Positions 30,784 to 42,084 of a stretch of 64,000 bases of DNA are shown piece by piece. How positions within the stretch are numbered: the first letter of the stretch is position 1; each line of letters opens with the position of its first letter. The position numbers and the translations under genes were made by a program. Location of the stretch: positions 17,191,692 to 17,255,691 of the forward strand of contig CM018690.1 of NCBI GenBank assembly GCA_009363875.1, given 5' to 3'. This stretch comes from Mikania micrantha. Taxonomy: Eukaryota > Streptophyta > Magnoliopsida > Asterales > Asteraceae. The notes beneath the pieces were generated by a model. It searched no databases. It was not told the DNA's origin and was given only the letters and a program-made list of their open reading frames with translations.

Positions 30784-31998
30784 TCATCTTTTGTGCTTCT
30801 CCTTTCCTTTCTCCTCTTTCTTACCCGAGCCCGAAGCATCGGCCCGGGATTGCTTGCAATCCTTGGACATGTGTCCTAACCCATTGCAGTTAAAGCATCG
30901 AGTAACATTCGGGCAACTGTTAGAAAAATGTCCCGTTTTTCCGCACCTGAAGCATAAATTAGTGCCTAGCAGGCACTGTCCCGTGTGGTTTTTCCCACAC
31001 TTGTTGCATCGGCTCATCTCCTCTCGATTCACTTTCTTGCTTGAGAACTTTTGTTGGTCTATTCGACCCCTCTTAGTCCCGGAGGATTCTTTCATATTTG
31101 TTTCCTCTTTCAGTGGCTCATCAGACATCACATCATCCCATACAATACCGCTGAGTTCCACCGTGGAGTCGAAGGTCTTTGAGGCGTTCGCTTTGACATG
31201 AATCCTAACCTTTGGAGGCAAACCCTCCATGTACATCTTCACCCTGCGTTCCTCAGTAGACACTAGATGAGGAACGAGCCTTGCCATTTCATTAAATCGT
31301 GAAGTGTACTGCCTGTGGTTTAGACTTCCCGCTTTCAGCACCAGAAACTCTCTTTCAACTTTATCCAGCTCGTTCTTGGGACAGAACTGTTTGGTGACCA
31401 GCTCTTTCAGATCCTCCCAAGTCATCTTCTCCATATCAGCTGCAGCCTTGGACTGCTTAATAGTGTTCCACCAATGTAGAGCTTCCTCAGTAAATGAATG
31501 GGCTGCAAACTTGACAGCTTGATCAACTCGGCATTCACTGATGGAGATAACAGCCTCCATCGCAGATATCCAGTGACAGGTGACCACAGCATCCTTCTTA
31601 CCATCGAACGTCGGTGGATTGCATCCTTTGAAGGCCTTGTAGTCACAACCCTTCAGTTTCTTTGACATAGAATCACCGCTCTTAGTCTCGATGATCACAA
31701 CCTCCTCTTCTTTGGTGCTCTCCTTAGTCCCTTCAGACTTGTCTTTCAGAGTATCTTTCAATGCCTTCGCAATCAAGGCTGGTAGCTTCTCATCCAAAAC
31801 TTTGGAGACCTCATTAGAAATAGCCTTCACTACGATAGGTTCTAGAATAAACTCGTCTTCATTCTCCGGTTGGTCATTGTGATCGTGATCATCTTCGTTA
31901 ACAGGTCCTTCATTCTCGATACGTGGTTCTTCATTCTCAATATGTGGTTCTTCAGGTTCCTGTGGTTGCTTAAGTGGTTTACCCTCTTGTCCAGCCAT
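30784..31998 (-). CDS. gag of element 4
   Basis: 404-codon frame from the ATG at 31998 (MAGQEGKPLKQ...). The N-terminus is Glu-rich with PHIENEEPRIENEGP repeats. The capsid region has CHWISAMEAVISISEC, EEALHWWN, QFCPKNELDKVEREF and YMEGLPPKVR. Near the C-terminus are CCHC knuckles CFRCGKTGHFSNSC and CFNCNGLGHMSKDC, preceded by a Cys-rich NKCGKNHTGQC half-knuckle. It ends KEKHKR and is out of phase with the protease remnant that follows, whereas in element 5 the knuckles and protease share a frame. Gag itself is uninterrupted, so this defective element could still make capsid. Confidence 0.88.
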   Translation of the reverse strand: MAGQEGKPLKQPQEPEEPHIENEEPRIENEGPVNEDDHDHNDQPENEDEFILEPIVVKAISNEVSKVLDEKLPALIAKALKDTLKDKSEGTKESTKEEEVVIIETKSGDSMSKKLKGCDYKAFKGCNPPTFDGKKDAVVTCHWISAMEAVISISECRVDQAVKFAAHSFTEEALHWWNTIKQSKAAADMEKMTWEDLKELVTKQFCPKNELDKVEREFLVLKAGSLNHRQYTSRFNEMARLVPHLVSTEERRVKMYMEGLPPKVRIHVKANASKTFDSTVELSGIVWDDVMSDEPLKEETNMKESSGTKRGRIDQQKFSSKKVNREEMSRCNKCGKNHTGQCLLGTNLCFRCGKTGHFSNSCPNVTRCFNCNGLGHMSKDCKQSRADASGSGKKEEKGKEKHKR

Positions 31999-32342
31999 CT
32001 AACTATCTACATAATGCAACAATTGAGGAGTCAGTACAGAATCAGTTTAGCACGAAATAAGCTTTGTAAATCGTTAATGACGTTGATCAGGTGTTATTAA
32101 CCATTTACCCAACTCATAGGCTCTAAACGTTTCCCATCCCATCTCCTCAACGTGCATGACACTAACTATCTTTTTAACCTTGCACCTACATCTTAACTCA
32201 TACATAACATTCATACATGACATTCAGCTCGTGGCATCCGTTCATCCGTGGTTGGCAATCCGCATCACTTAATCCCATTTTCAGTTTAAGTCTTGGCATT
32301 TGGGATGCCAAGATCTCTCAAACTATGGCTCTGATACCAACT
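31999..32342 (-). other. Leader of element 4 (PBS to gag)
   Basis: About 330 bp without an ORF. The PBS TGGTATCAGAGCC is at 32327-32339 on the minus strand, three bases from the LTR at 32343. Unlike elements 1-3 there is no ORF-X here. Confidence 0.85.
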
Positions 32343-35230
32343 TGTGAGGCCCCGTTTCCGGGCGACCCCACGTACGTTGGTCTCGTCATAACACATAGCT
32401 CTTAACTAAAAACACTTTCATAAACATGCAGCGGAACTTAAACATCATGTCAAACATAATTAAATGTCTGCATTAATATATAAACGATTGCCAAAACCAT
32501 CGGATTCTTTATCTTGATGCCGGAGCTCCATGCCTTCTCTGACCCAAGCTTAACCTGACATACATGCTAAATCAAGTCAGCTTACGCTGGTGAGTTCTAG
32601 TTTTCATAAAACATCATAACCATTTTATTAAGTTAAAACATGTTGAGCATAAAACATCCTTTCATTCACATAATCCAAAACATTGTCACATAAACATCCT
32701 AGTCATCATCATCATACAACCACTGCTACTAAGCGTAACAGTGGGCTTATGCCGGCACAAGGCTCCATAACCTTTGATCTGACCCGCCTAAGCGTTCTGC
32801 AGATCCATACTTACCCAGTAACAAGTACTGGAGCAACCATACTTACCCCATACGAATATGGGAGCAACGTCATACTTACATCATACTTACCCCGTAACAC
32901 ATACGGGAGCAACCATACTTACCCAATAACGAGTACTGGAGCACCCATACTTACCCAGTAACAAGTACTGGAGCAACCATACTTACCCAGTAACAAGTAC
33001 TGGAGCAACCATACTTACCCCATAACGCGTATATGGGAGCAACGTCATACTTACCCCGTAACAAGTACGGGAGCAACCATACCCAGTTATAGTCGTGGTT
33101 GACTATCATTCATACATTTTCCTATAACACGTATAGGAACATCATTCCCAGTTATAGTCATGGTTGACTCTCATACCCAGTTATAGTCATGGTTGACTCT
33201 CATTCATTCCCAGCACAAATACTGGTACCTATCACATACATATCCTATCGCACGTATAGGATATCATTCTTTCATCGTATATGATATACTAGCATTATAT
33301 CATCTTTTCCTCATAACCATGAAGGCATCATATCCTTCATGCTTACATCATAATCATCATCATAACAACACGGACATATCATGCTAGCATCGTTTCATCG
33401 TATCTTTATCCTAATAACTTAGGAATCATCATAACATGTTATGCTAGCATCATGTGTCCGTATCATCATAACATCCTAGCATCATATACATATCATCATA
33501 TCATCACATCGTACATCATGTCATCATACACATGTCATACTAGCATCATATTCATAACATTCCACTTTCATCCTAGTAACCTAGGATCTTATCATAACAT
33601 TTTGTAACTATCATCATAGCTACCATCTTAATGCATGTTATCATACAATCATCATATCATATTTTCACACCTTTCATCATCATAATTCATTTTTCATGCA
33701 TTCATCATACTTAACATGTTCTCAGGCATGCTTCATTTCACATTAAACATTCATTCATCATAACATATAAACGTGCATACATAATTATGGCATATCATTA
33801 TCCATATATCATTATCTTAAACACATAACATCATGAACATAACATTAAGCATGTATGCCAGCCCAAAATATTAAACATGAAAATAGGGCGTCTAGAACTC
33901 ACCTGATATCTTACAGTAGCAAGATTCCTCGTAAACTGATACTAATGGTGTAACTCTGCATTCGTTTACACTTAATACGTCATTTATGATTTAACCTACT
34001 GATTAGATCTTTCTGAACGTCCAATGTCAAAGATATTGTCTTGAAAGTCATCAAATAGTTAATGTTGTTGATTATAATGCTAAAACAGTTTCTGAACAGA
34101 TTAATGGCTTAGAAATGATAAATCCTTATCATTGATTACCCAGATATCATGAAATATCACAACATAGTCTTAGAATAGGTTTAATAACCATGATTAACAT
34201 ACTAATCTGACTGTTATCACAAACATCAGATAATCGTTTCAATAAGTATGTTAATGATTGTGATTAGTTTGGAACACTCAGATTTAACCTTTGCATTTCA
34301 AAGATTAACCAAACTAATCATTTACATCATCATAATCAAATGGATTAATCCATTATAATCATAGTTGTGATTTCATGCAAACCGGGCATTACAACGGCTC
34401 AAAACAAGGATTTAACCGTTAGAACATCGTGTTCTTCATTTCTAATCAATCCTAGCCATCATCTAGGCAATAATCAACAATCCTAACTATCTTATTACGT
34501 TCAAAATCAAGATCTAATCAATCAAAATCAAACTAGAAGGTTAAAACGAACCGTTACCTGATCTGACGAATTTCTGCGGTTAAAACAGCGATCAGGACTT
34601 GTATATATGATTCCTGGGATGATCTGGATGTTCAGAGGGCTTTGATTTGAAGATTAGAGATGTTAGATGGAAGAAATAATGTCTGGAGGTCGCTTGGGGT
34701 CGAAAAATTACGTTTCTGAAGTTTCCATTGCGTTCTGATCAAGTTAACATAACTTTTGCCGACATAGGCCTGGGGCGCATCGCCCCAACTGGGCGTATGG
34801 CGCCAGGCGTAGCGCCCCACGTCACCCTGCGTCATCATTTGAGTTTTAACTTGTTTTCGCGATTCCGGGAGCATACGAACTCCGTTTTGCGCACGGTTTT
34901 CGCCCACGTTCACGATTTTTCGAGCTCTTTCCAATGGTTATAATCTCAAGACCTAAAGAGTTCAAAATATTTGACCTCTAATCTATTGCTATATTCAATT
35001 CAGTGTATCTTGAAATCGGAGCCTCGTTTCACGATTTCGCTTACACTCATTCTCTTCATTTTCGAGTTATGATTCTAACCTGAGAATTTTGAGTTGTCAC
35101 ACATATCATAGTGGATTTCAAGCACGATCAAACATGCTACATTTTCTTTGATAATGCAATTCTTCGAACATCAAGAGTTACCGAAAACTCGCACGTTTAT
35201 TTTTAGATTGCTAAATTTTCGGGTGTTACA
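32343..35230 (-). repeat. 5' LTR of element 4 (2888 bp)
   Basis: Second copy of the LTR, at +6180 relative to the left one and apparently identical. Its hairpin array is at 32805-33262. Confidence 0.96.
32805..33262 (-). repeat. LTR hairpin array of element 4 (right copy)
   Basis: Same array as 26625-27082 with the same stems and spacers; no differences were noticed. Confidence 0.85.
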
Positions 35231-35235
35231 GGAAA

Positions 35236-37727
35236 GTAAATTGTTTAACAAACACTACATAGTTTAAATTGTTTTAAAACACATCCAATGCACACAATGC
35301 CTAGGACAAGAGTCTATATGCAAGCCAGACTCCTTAAAGCTTCCTTGTGCGCATCCTAGCGTGTGCTCCATTAATTACCTGAGAATACATGCGAAAAGTG
35401 TCAACTAAAAAGTTGGTGAGTTCACAGGTTTAGACAGACTGAAAAGTAAACAGACATATACTGGGTATGTTAAGTTTAGTTGTTGGATACTACGATCCGT
35501 GGAGTGTGTCAGTTCATCTTACCGAAACTAGACTGTTTCCGTTTGCCTCCGCGAGTCATCGCTGAACTCGCAATTCACATCGAAATTACACTCGTTATGA
35601 CCTCCAGTCAACATTGGTGCCGAGTGGGGCTAGTCAAACCCAGTAGTACTACGTAATTACGACTCGTTTGTCTACACAACTAACGGTAAGGATAAGTGAG
35701 GACTTTAAGCGATAATAGTTACACTCGAAAATGGTTTTCACAACATACCAGTCATATATCTAAAACAGTTGCATTGTATTCTCACCCCAATAGTTTAGCA
35801 AAACAGTTAAAGAGTAAAGTGGGGCCGTAAACTCACCTGAGTTAAGTAGTGCGTGTTCTTCACGAGAACAGTGTAGCTCGCCGGCTAGTGGTTACCTATA
35901 TCACATAGGTACCATAAGTTTGTGTTTGCATACATGTGGGTCTCACGGGACCGTGTTTGAGTTCAACAACTCCAAGTTGTTTTGTGGGTCGCGTTGACCG
36001 TGTTTGACCGTGTTGACCGTGTTTGACCTAACGACCCGTTGGTGACGGTTTTGGATCAAGTGTGTGTGTAACGTGCGGCTTAGTGTCATGTGAAGTGTAC
36101 GGATACCAAAATCACTTTCGTGAGGAAACTTACTATTTATAGTAAGTTCCTACTTTAGGGAAGTTTCCACATTTGGCAATTCAGGCAATAAATCATAATC
36201 CGATTATTCTATTATACATATTTATCCTAAGTGAGCATGTTATCACATAACACATCGTTACACATAGCCGGTTTAGCATGGTTTGCACATAAAAGTTTCT
36301 ATAATTAGAAAGTTACAAAATAAACATGTGTCACTAAGTCTAGCTAACAATCTCATCATTTCGTCGTTATCCTAGATCAAAATAGCCGTTAATCGTATTC
36401 ATTACAACAACCATGTCATCATTTATAGACTTTGTGAAATAAAGTTACTATTCCTAGTACTATTCATAAAAATCATTCAATTCTAACACATCAATAACCA
36501 TCCTTTTAGTTTCTAAACATTATTTTGAACATAACTTATAGATCTAAACACATGCATTAAACCATTTCATCATAAATCAATATTTCATGATATTAAAGTT
36601 ACCACAATTTGTAAAAATCACATTGTTGACATATCTTGCTATTCATAACACTTCTAGATCTCATAAATCATATCCAATAACATTTCAATATCAAACTTCA
36701 TGATTTTCCACCTAGATCCTACATGTATGTTGCTAAATGTGCCTATTTCATAATTACATCAACAAATCCATCATCATATTCAATCAAAATAGTCATAGAT
36801 CATCGAATAACATAGAAACATCATCAACCCATATTCAAACTAGAGAAAATTCGTGTGTGTGTGAATCTAGTGTGTTCATGCAAGCTTTGAACCTTACATG
36901 TGGGTTTGTGTGTGTTGCATATGTGTTTTATGCTACATAGTCACAAGATCTACCTTCCAAGGCTTCAATCGGGTTGAGATGGTGAATGAGCAGCCTCTTG
37001 AGCTCCTGGAATCGCTCTTTGATTAGTGCAAGTAGTGATGATGGTGATGACAAAGCCTCCCAAGCCTTCCTTGATCTTCCCAAGCTTCAAAACTCTCAAT
37101 AATGGCTTCCAATGTCTTCAAGTGAGTGTGATGGGAGTGATAGCAGGTGATAATGGGGTTTAAATAGTGAAGTTTACGTATGAGATTGGGTAAAAGGGGT
37201 ATGGTAAGGTAATCATGAGATTTACAAGATTTTTTTAGTTGTCAGAGAAGCCAGGCGTAACGCCTGTCGAGAGCTGTTGGAAACCAGGCGTTACGCGCGG
37301 GGTAACCAGATGAGAGGCGCTCTACCCTCATCCGCGCGCATCGCCAGAGTTAGGATCCCCGGGTCAGGCGTACCGCCTGGACCCTGGATCCGGCCCAATT
37401 TTGCCCATTTTCAAGTTTTGACCCATTTTTCGCGTATTTCTCGATTACGGACATCGTTTCGAGACATATGAGCATCGTTTCTTCTATTTTTAGATCCTTT
37501 AGATCCTAAGGTAGCATATGTGGACTATGGTTTGATCCGTTCACCAACGTTCGTTATTCAAGACACGTGTGTGCGTTTTTCGATAATTCCTCGAATTATA
37601 TGTGTTTGGACTGTTGTGCCACGTGTCACACTAAACATTCAAAATTCCAGTGCCACGTAAGAAATAATAATATACATTATTATTAAAAATAGTATAAATG
37701 CTAACCTGGAATTTGCGAGGTGTCACA
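35236..37727 (-). repeat. 5' LTR of element 3, U3-side part
   Basis: Continues the LTR interrupted at 26162 (2492 bp, giving 2685 in total). Substitutions relative to 17466-20150 include GTCATG for GTCGTG, ACATAAC for ACATAGC, AATAGTC for AATCGTC, and CGCCAGAG for CGCCAAAG. A five-base repeat of the TSD follows at 37728-37732. Confidence 0.95.
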
Positions 37728-37732
37728 GATGC

Positions 37733-38894
37733 GAAACCCCCAAAACAGTTTCCCATTAAGAACCCTAGATTCGAAATCTACCAATTCGTTGTTATCAGTC
37801 ACAATCAACTTGGGTTTAACCTTAATCGATCCCTTCTGAAGCTAGCTATAACATTTAATTTGATTATAAAACTCAGTTCCACAGAAACCCCCAAAACCGA
37901 CTTTGTTAAGAACCCTAGAACTCGAGCTTTATCAAATCGATGTTATAAGTTGCAATTGCTTTAAGATAAACCTTAATCGGCCATTTTAGAATGTGTTGTA
38001 GTGATTACTTACCTGATTTGATATCGAATTGTAGTAGAACGACTTTGAGCCCTAGTTTCGACCCCTCACGATCCAATTCTTCACTCCGAAGCTTTTGATC
38101 TTGAATTCCCGTGTGAGAAAGACTCTAAAGATGCCGATTGTGATGTAGGGATGCGCAATTGTAAGGATTAAAGTTAAATTTCACGGTTTTGATGCTACCA
38201 TATGACGGTTACAACCTTTGGCATCATTTGGCCTTTAATCCAATTAATGTTGATGCTAATAAAACCTGTTAACCATTACTAACCCTTTGAAATACTGATT
38301 ATAACTGATCTAATTCAATTATGATAACCTATTGATTGAATTTCGAATTTTCCCCATCATTCTTGGCCGAATTTTGACTTTTAGAAGTCAAAATCGATTG
38401 TTATGACTATTTACAAGTTAACTCCTTGAAATTGTAATGTTTCAAAGTTGTGTTGTCCAATTCCAACCCTCAAAATTTGTTTTTGGATCAATTTCTTAAC
38501 ATTTCGGTTAACAAAGTTAAACCGAAAATCCCGAATTGTCACTAATTGGGTCATTTAACTCATTGTTGGGTTAAATTAAACTAATTGGGCTTCACAAAAT
38601 ACTATTAGGCCTAATTTAAACTTATTGGGCCTATCTTAACCTTACTGGGCCCACAATGGCCTTATTGGGCCTTCTTAGACCTCAATGGGCCTACACTGAC
38701 CTTGTTGGGCCTTCATTGACCTTGTTGGGCTTGTTGGGCCTTCATTGGTCTTATTGGGCATTCATTGGCCTTGTTGGGCCTTCATTGGCCTTATTGGGCC
38801 TTCATTGGCCTTGTTGGGCCTACATTGGTTCTGTTGGGCCTGTGATCTCACTCTCTTCAATTAACAAAGTTAATTCAAAAGTCGGATTGTCACA
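37733..38894 (-). repeat. 5' LTR of element 2, U3-side part
   Basis: Resumes the element 2 LTR after element 3. Ends in GGATTGTCACA followed by TSD TGTGT. The GGGCC minisatellite (about 38650-38840) is repeated here with small changes. The open frame at 37698-37964 is chance. Confidence 0.95.
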
Positions 38895-38899
38895 TGTGT

Positions 38900-39245
38900 G
38901 ACACTATCAAGATTGAAGAGTAGAGATGTAACAAAATTACAAAATATTAGATGGAGAAGGAAAAATTAACAAATAAAACATCTAATGTTTTCTACAAAGA
39001 AATATTTATAAATCTTTGATTTACTTATAAGTTTTATATCATCATTGTAATTTAACGCTGTGCTTATTTTGTATAAGTTTTATATCATCATTGTTCTTTT
39101 TTTATTCACACATGACCAATTATATGTGGCACTTTCAAGAGTAAAAAACAAAGATGAAGTGAGAATATTAATATTAGATAAAGATAGCAAACTTTTAAAT
39201 AAGACGTCAAATGTTGATTATAAAAAATTTTTTAGAAACTTGTAA
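38900..39245 (+). pseudogene. Helitron helicase tail (right part)
   Basis: Resumes the unit cut at 6911. Within 39060-39245 a short frame reads HDQLYVALSRVKNKDEVRIL ... TSNVDYKKFFRNL. This is the conserved C-terminal motif of plant Helitron PIF1-like helicases and the best-preserved piece of the element. No start codon of its own is likely. Confidence 0.72.
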
Positions 39246-39406
39246 TACATCTACATCTTTGTATGCAATTTATGTTTACAACGTATGAAATGTTCATCAT
39301 TCTTTTAAATGCATTGTAACAATCTTTAAAACAAAACTTGTATACTATATTATTAATTACATCTTTTCCCTTATTCCACCCGTGTATCACACGGGTTATA
39401 ACTTAG

Positions 39407-40064
39407 TTATTTTATATAACACTAAAAACAACAAAATTAAAAAAAAAAATTGGCAACAAATGGAGTTAAGCCTTGACAAGTTGGTTATGATACGAAAGCT
39501 TTTGCCTCTTGTTCTATGACAACATTTGTTAATAATTGTTGAAAATATCTTATTTAACCATAAAACTAGATATTAAAAATAAACTAATAGTATTATTCAG
39601 CTTTAGTCATTGCTTTTGTAAACATATATATAGTGATTCCTAAAATATTCTATAATTACTAAGAAAGAACAAAAATGTTATCAATGGTGTTGAAGCCATT
39701 AGTTGTAGGGAGAGGTGCATAAACTGGTTAACAAATAAAAAACTGGTTTCGGAATAATCGGACTGGTTAAACGGTTAAAGTTTGCTTAACGGTTTTACTA
39801 GCAATTGGTTTGGTTAATAACTGAATTTTCAATCTTTAAAATCAAAACCGATATAATAGCTGATATGGGTTAACCACCAAATAACCGATTTTTTTACTTA
39901 GGTGGACCAACTAACAGGTTACCAATTTGGTCTCTTGAGACCTCAAACCGGTCCTAAATCGTAGTTTTTTTCTTTAAAAAACCTAAAATCAATTCAAAAA
40001 TCCAATGTAAAAACCAATTTTTAACCGGTACCAGTTTGTTAATCGTTTTTTGTCCTTCTCTACC
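39407..40064. other. Spacer with diverged repeats and a possible MITE
   Basis: About 39425-39560 is a diverged copy of about 5080-5490, and a further fragment lies at about 39660-39710 (TGTTGAAGCCATTAGTTGTAG). From about 39708 (GAGAGGTGCATAAACTGGTT) to 40063 the DNA is full of AACCGGT-like steps. Its right end (CAGTTTGTTAATCG ... CCTTCTC) partly mirrors the left, so a degraded MITE of about 350 bp is possible. No gene. Confidence 0.4.
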
Positions 40065-40692
40065 TAGGCCTATAAATGAATATGAACACATGCATGTTCA
40101 TGGTCGTTCATTTAAATTTAACTGAGCACATTAACTAACGAACATGAATTTTGTGTTCGTGTTCGTTTATTAAGAAAGTGAATATGTTCTTGTTCGTTCA
40201 TTAATAAATTAAACGAACTGTTCATGAAAATAAATGAACACAAACGAACCAAAATAAAAGAATAAACATAAATGAACATTATTTAACACTATTGAACAAT
40301 CATAAACGAATATGAACACTATTGAACAAACATAAACGAACACAATTGAATAAGCATAAACAAACACAAAAGACAAGTCTCTTAAATGTAATATATATCA
40401 TTCGTAAGTTATATAGTTAACCGGACATAAACTAACATTACATAGTTAACGAACATAAATAAACGAACATAACCGAATAGTTTTTGAATATAAACAAACG
40501 AACACTAGGTATGTTCATGTTCGTTTATTTAAGGCTATGGGGTATGCCCCATTACCCACTTACTCCACCTATGCGCCACGTAGACGCCACATAGGCACTC
40601 ACCACAACCACTCACCCCACCATTTTGGTGGAAATGCTTCATTACCCACTCGCTCCACGTCATCATTCATTTTTAAATTAAAATGAGATATA

Positions 40693-40850
40693 ATTAATAA
40701 AAAAAATTACAAATTAATAAAAAAAATTACAAATTAATAAACAAAATTACAAATTAATAAAAAAAATTACAAATTAATAAAAAAAATTACAAATTAACAA
40801 AAAAAATTACAAATTAATAAAAAAAATTACAAATTAATAAAACGATTTTT
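40693..40850. repeat. 20-bp tandem repeat in Harbinger element
   Basis: About eight copies of AAATTAATAAAAAAAATTAC, very uniform (one or two changes). The last copies run into the 3' end of the transposase frame, whose final residues FINL are encoded by repeat sequence. Confidence 0.9.
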
Positions 40851-42084
40851 CCATAAATGTTCAATCAAATCGACTTTGAGGTTCGCATGTGTATCCTCGT
40901 TACGAAGCATTCGACGGTTTGCTTGTTTTTCTTCGTCGTTGATCTCCACATGCTCCAACAAATTCGGATCGTCTTCTTCATAAAATTCACATATCGCTCG
41001 ACCGTTATCTTCGATTATCATGTTGTGTAGTATCACACATGCATATAACGTGTTTCTGATCCGACTTGGCTTCCAAGCTCTTGTAGAGTGTTGAATCATG
41101 TGTCACTTATGTTTTAGAACGCCGAATGCTCGTTCAACATCCTTTCTTGCCCCCTCTTGACGATTTTGGAAATACAGATGTCTATCATCTTCAGTTTGTC
41201 GTGTTATAAACGATTTCACGAAAGTAGCCCATTGCGGATAAATATCATCGACCAAATAATACCCGTATTTGTATGTTGTGTCGTTGCAAATAAACTGCTG
41301 ACCGGGTGCCATGCCTTCAATAAGATCGTTGTAAATCGACGACTGATCTACAACATTTATATCATTGTTCGATCTCGGTGCACCAAAGAAGGCATGCCAT
41401 ATCCAAAGATCTTGAGACGCAACAGCTTCTAGCATAAAACTTGGTCTTGGATGGTCGCCTCGTTGGAATTGACCTCGCCATGCTGTTGGGCAATTGTCCC
41501 ATTCCCAATGGGTGCAGTCGAGACTACCTAACATACAAGGGAAACTATGAACTTCTTCATGAAACGTATAAATCTGCTGGATGTCATGGGAATTTGGTTT
41601 CCTCAAGTATTTCTTCGCGTACAATCTAATTACGCCTTTACAAAATTTATAAATGCATTCCCTCCCCATTCGCTCAGACTTCTGTAAATACTCATCAAAC
41701 GAATTGCTGCTAGTGTCGTAGGCTAGTTGCCGTATTGCAGAAGTACATTTCTGAAAACCGGAAAACCCGATCTTTCCTCTTCTGTCACTCCTTTGTTGGA
41801 AAAAAATCATAGTTTTGTTCCAAATCATTACGCACTCGTGAAAAAAGATTCCGACTCATACGAAAGCGACGCCGAAATAAATGTTCGGGGTATTTCAGAT
41901 TTTCTGAAAAATAATTTTCAACAAGACGTGCGTGAGCTCCAAGACGATCTCGATTAATTCGTGCTCTTCTAGTTAGAACAGGTCTTTCAACTTGTTGTCT
42001 GATGATGTCGAGAGTAAGTTGTGCGGCTTCGATTAAAAAATCTTCTCCTTCGTTAACATCGTCATCTTCCCGTAAAAACTTCAT
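40827..42084 (-). pseudogene. PIF/Harbinger transposase (HARBI1/ALP1-like)
   Basis: DDE transposase of the plant Harbinger type. It starts at the ATG at 42084 (MKFLREDDDVNEGEDFL...). Recognisable blocks are FRRRFRMSRNLF, GFSGFQKCTSAIRQLAYDT and CMLGSLDCTHWEW (first catalytic Asp). Then come FFGAPRSNNDINVVDQS (second Asp), YYLVDDIYPQW, DVERAFGVLK (Glu) and ACVILHNMIIED. Two lesions: a seventh T in a T run near 41798 shifts the frame after NYDFF, and a TGA at about 41100-41102 stands where a Trp codon (K-W-H-M-I) is expected. All three catalytic residues are still encoded. The lesions are single-base, so inactivation is recent, or one is an assembly error. Confidence 0.9.

Larger units (their letters stand above)
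26163..35230 (-). mobile_element. Element 4: young, internally deleted Ty3/gypsy element
   Basis: TSD GGAAA at 26158-26162 and 35231-35235. Two 2888-bp LTRs (26163-29050, 32343-35230), offset 6180, showed no difference on line-by-line reading. The internal region is only 3292 bp: PBS, gag, protease and RT remnants, a scrap of the linker after RNase H, and a polypurine tract. Most of RNase H, all of the integrase and the tail are missing. Gag and LTR architecture relate it to element 5, not to elements 1-3. Having no working pol of its own, it must have used enzymes from another copy. Confidence 0.95.
17466..37727 (-). mobile_element. Element 3: Ty3/gypsy element nested in 5' LTR of element 2
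   Basis: TSD GATGC at 17461-17465 and 37728-37732. Minus-strand order is 5' LTR (37727-35236 plus 26162-25970, split by element 4), PBS, ORF-X3, gag-pol, polypurine tract, then 3' LTR (20150-17466). Both LTRs total 2685 bp and show about nine substitutions. Gag-pol is a single frame apart from an intron-like segment in gag and a single-base insertion at the integrase. It is closely related to element 1. Confidence 0.95.
6912..38894 (-). mobile_element. Element 2: near-complete Ty3/gypsy chromovirus-type element
   Basis: Flanked by a 5-bp duplication TGTGT (6907-6911 and 38895-38899). On the minus strand the order is 5' LTR (38894-37733 plus 17465-15851, split by element 3), PBS, ORF-X2, gag, pol, a 3' untranslated stretch, then 3' LTR (9679-6912). 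The LTRs show roughly nine or ten substitutions and one 9-bp length difference over about 2.77 kb, so the insertion is young. Pol is a single long open frame with every expected domain. Gag and pol are out of phase by one base. Confidence 0.95.
5587..39406 (+). mobile_element. Decayed Helitron, split by nested retrotransposons
   Basis: The proposed 5' end at 5587 reads TCTATATATATACTCTCTAA, a typical plant Helitron start (TC...) after an A. The proposed 3' end has a perfect stem CCCGTGT-ATC-ACACGGG at about 39380-39395, about ten bases before ...CTTAG, followed by T. Helitrons normally end in CTRR after such a hairpin, so CTTAG is a variant. Between the ends lie decayed pieces of a RepHel-type helicase at 6183-6911 and 38900-39245. 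About 32 kb of the span is element 2 with its nested guests, so the Helitron itself was roughly 1.8 kb. The replication-initiator domain is not seen, so this is a truncated, non-autonomous copy. Confidence 0.6.
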
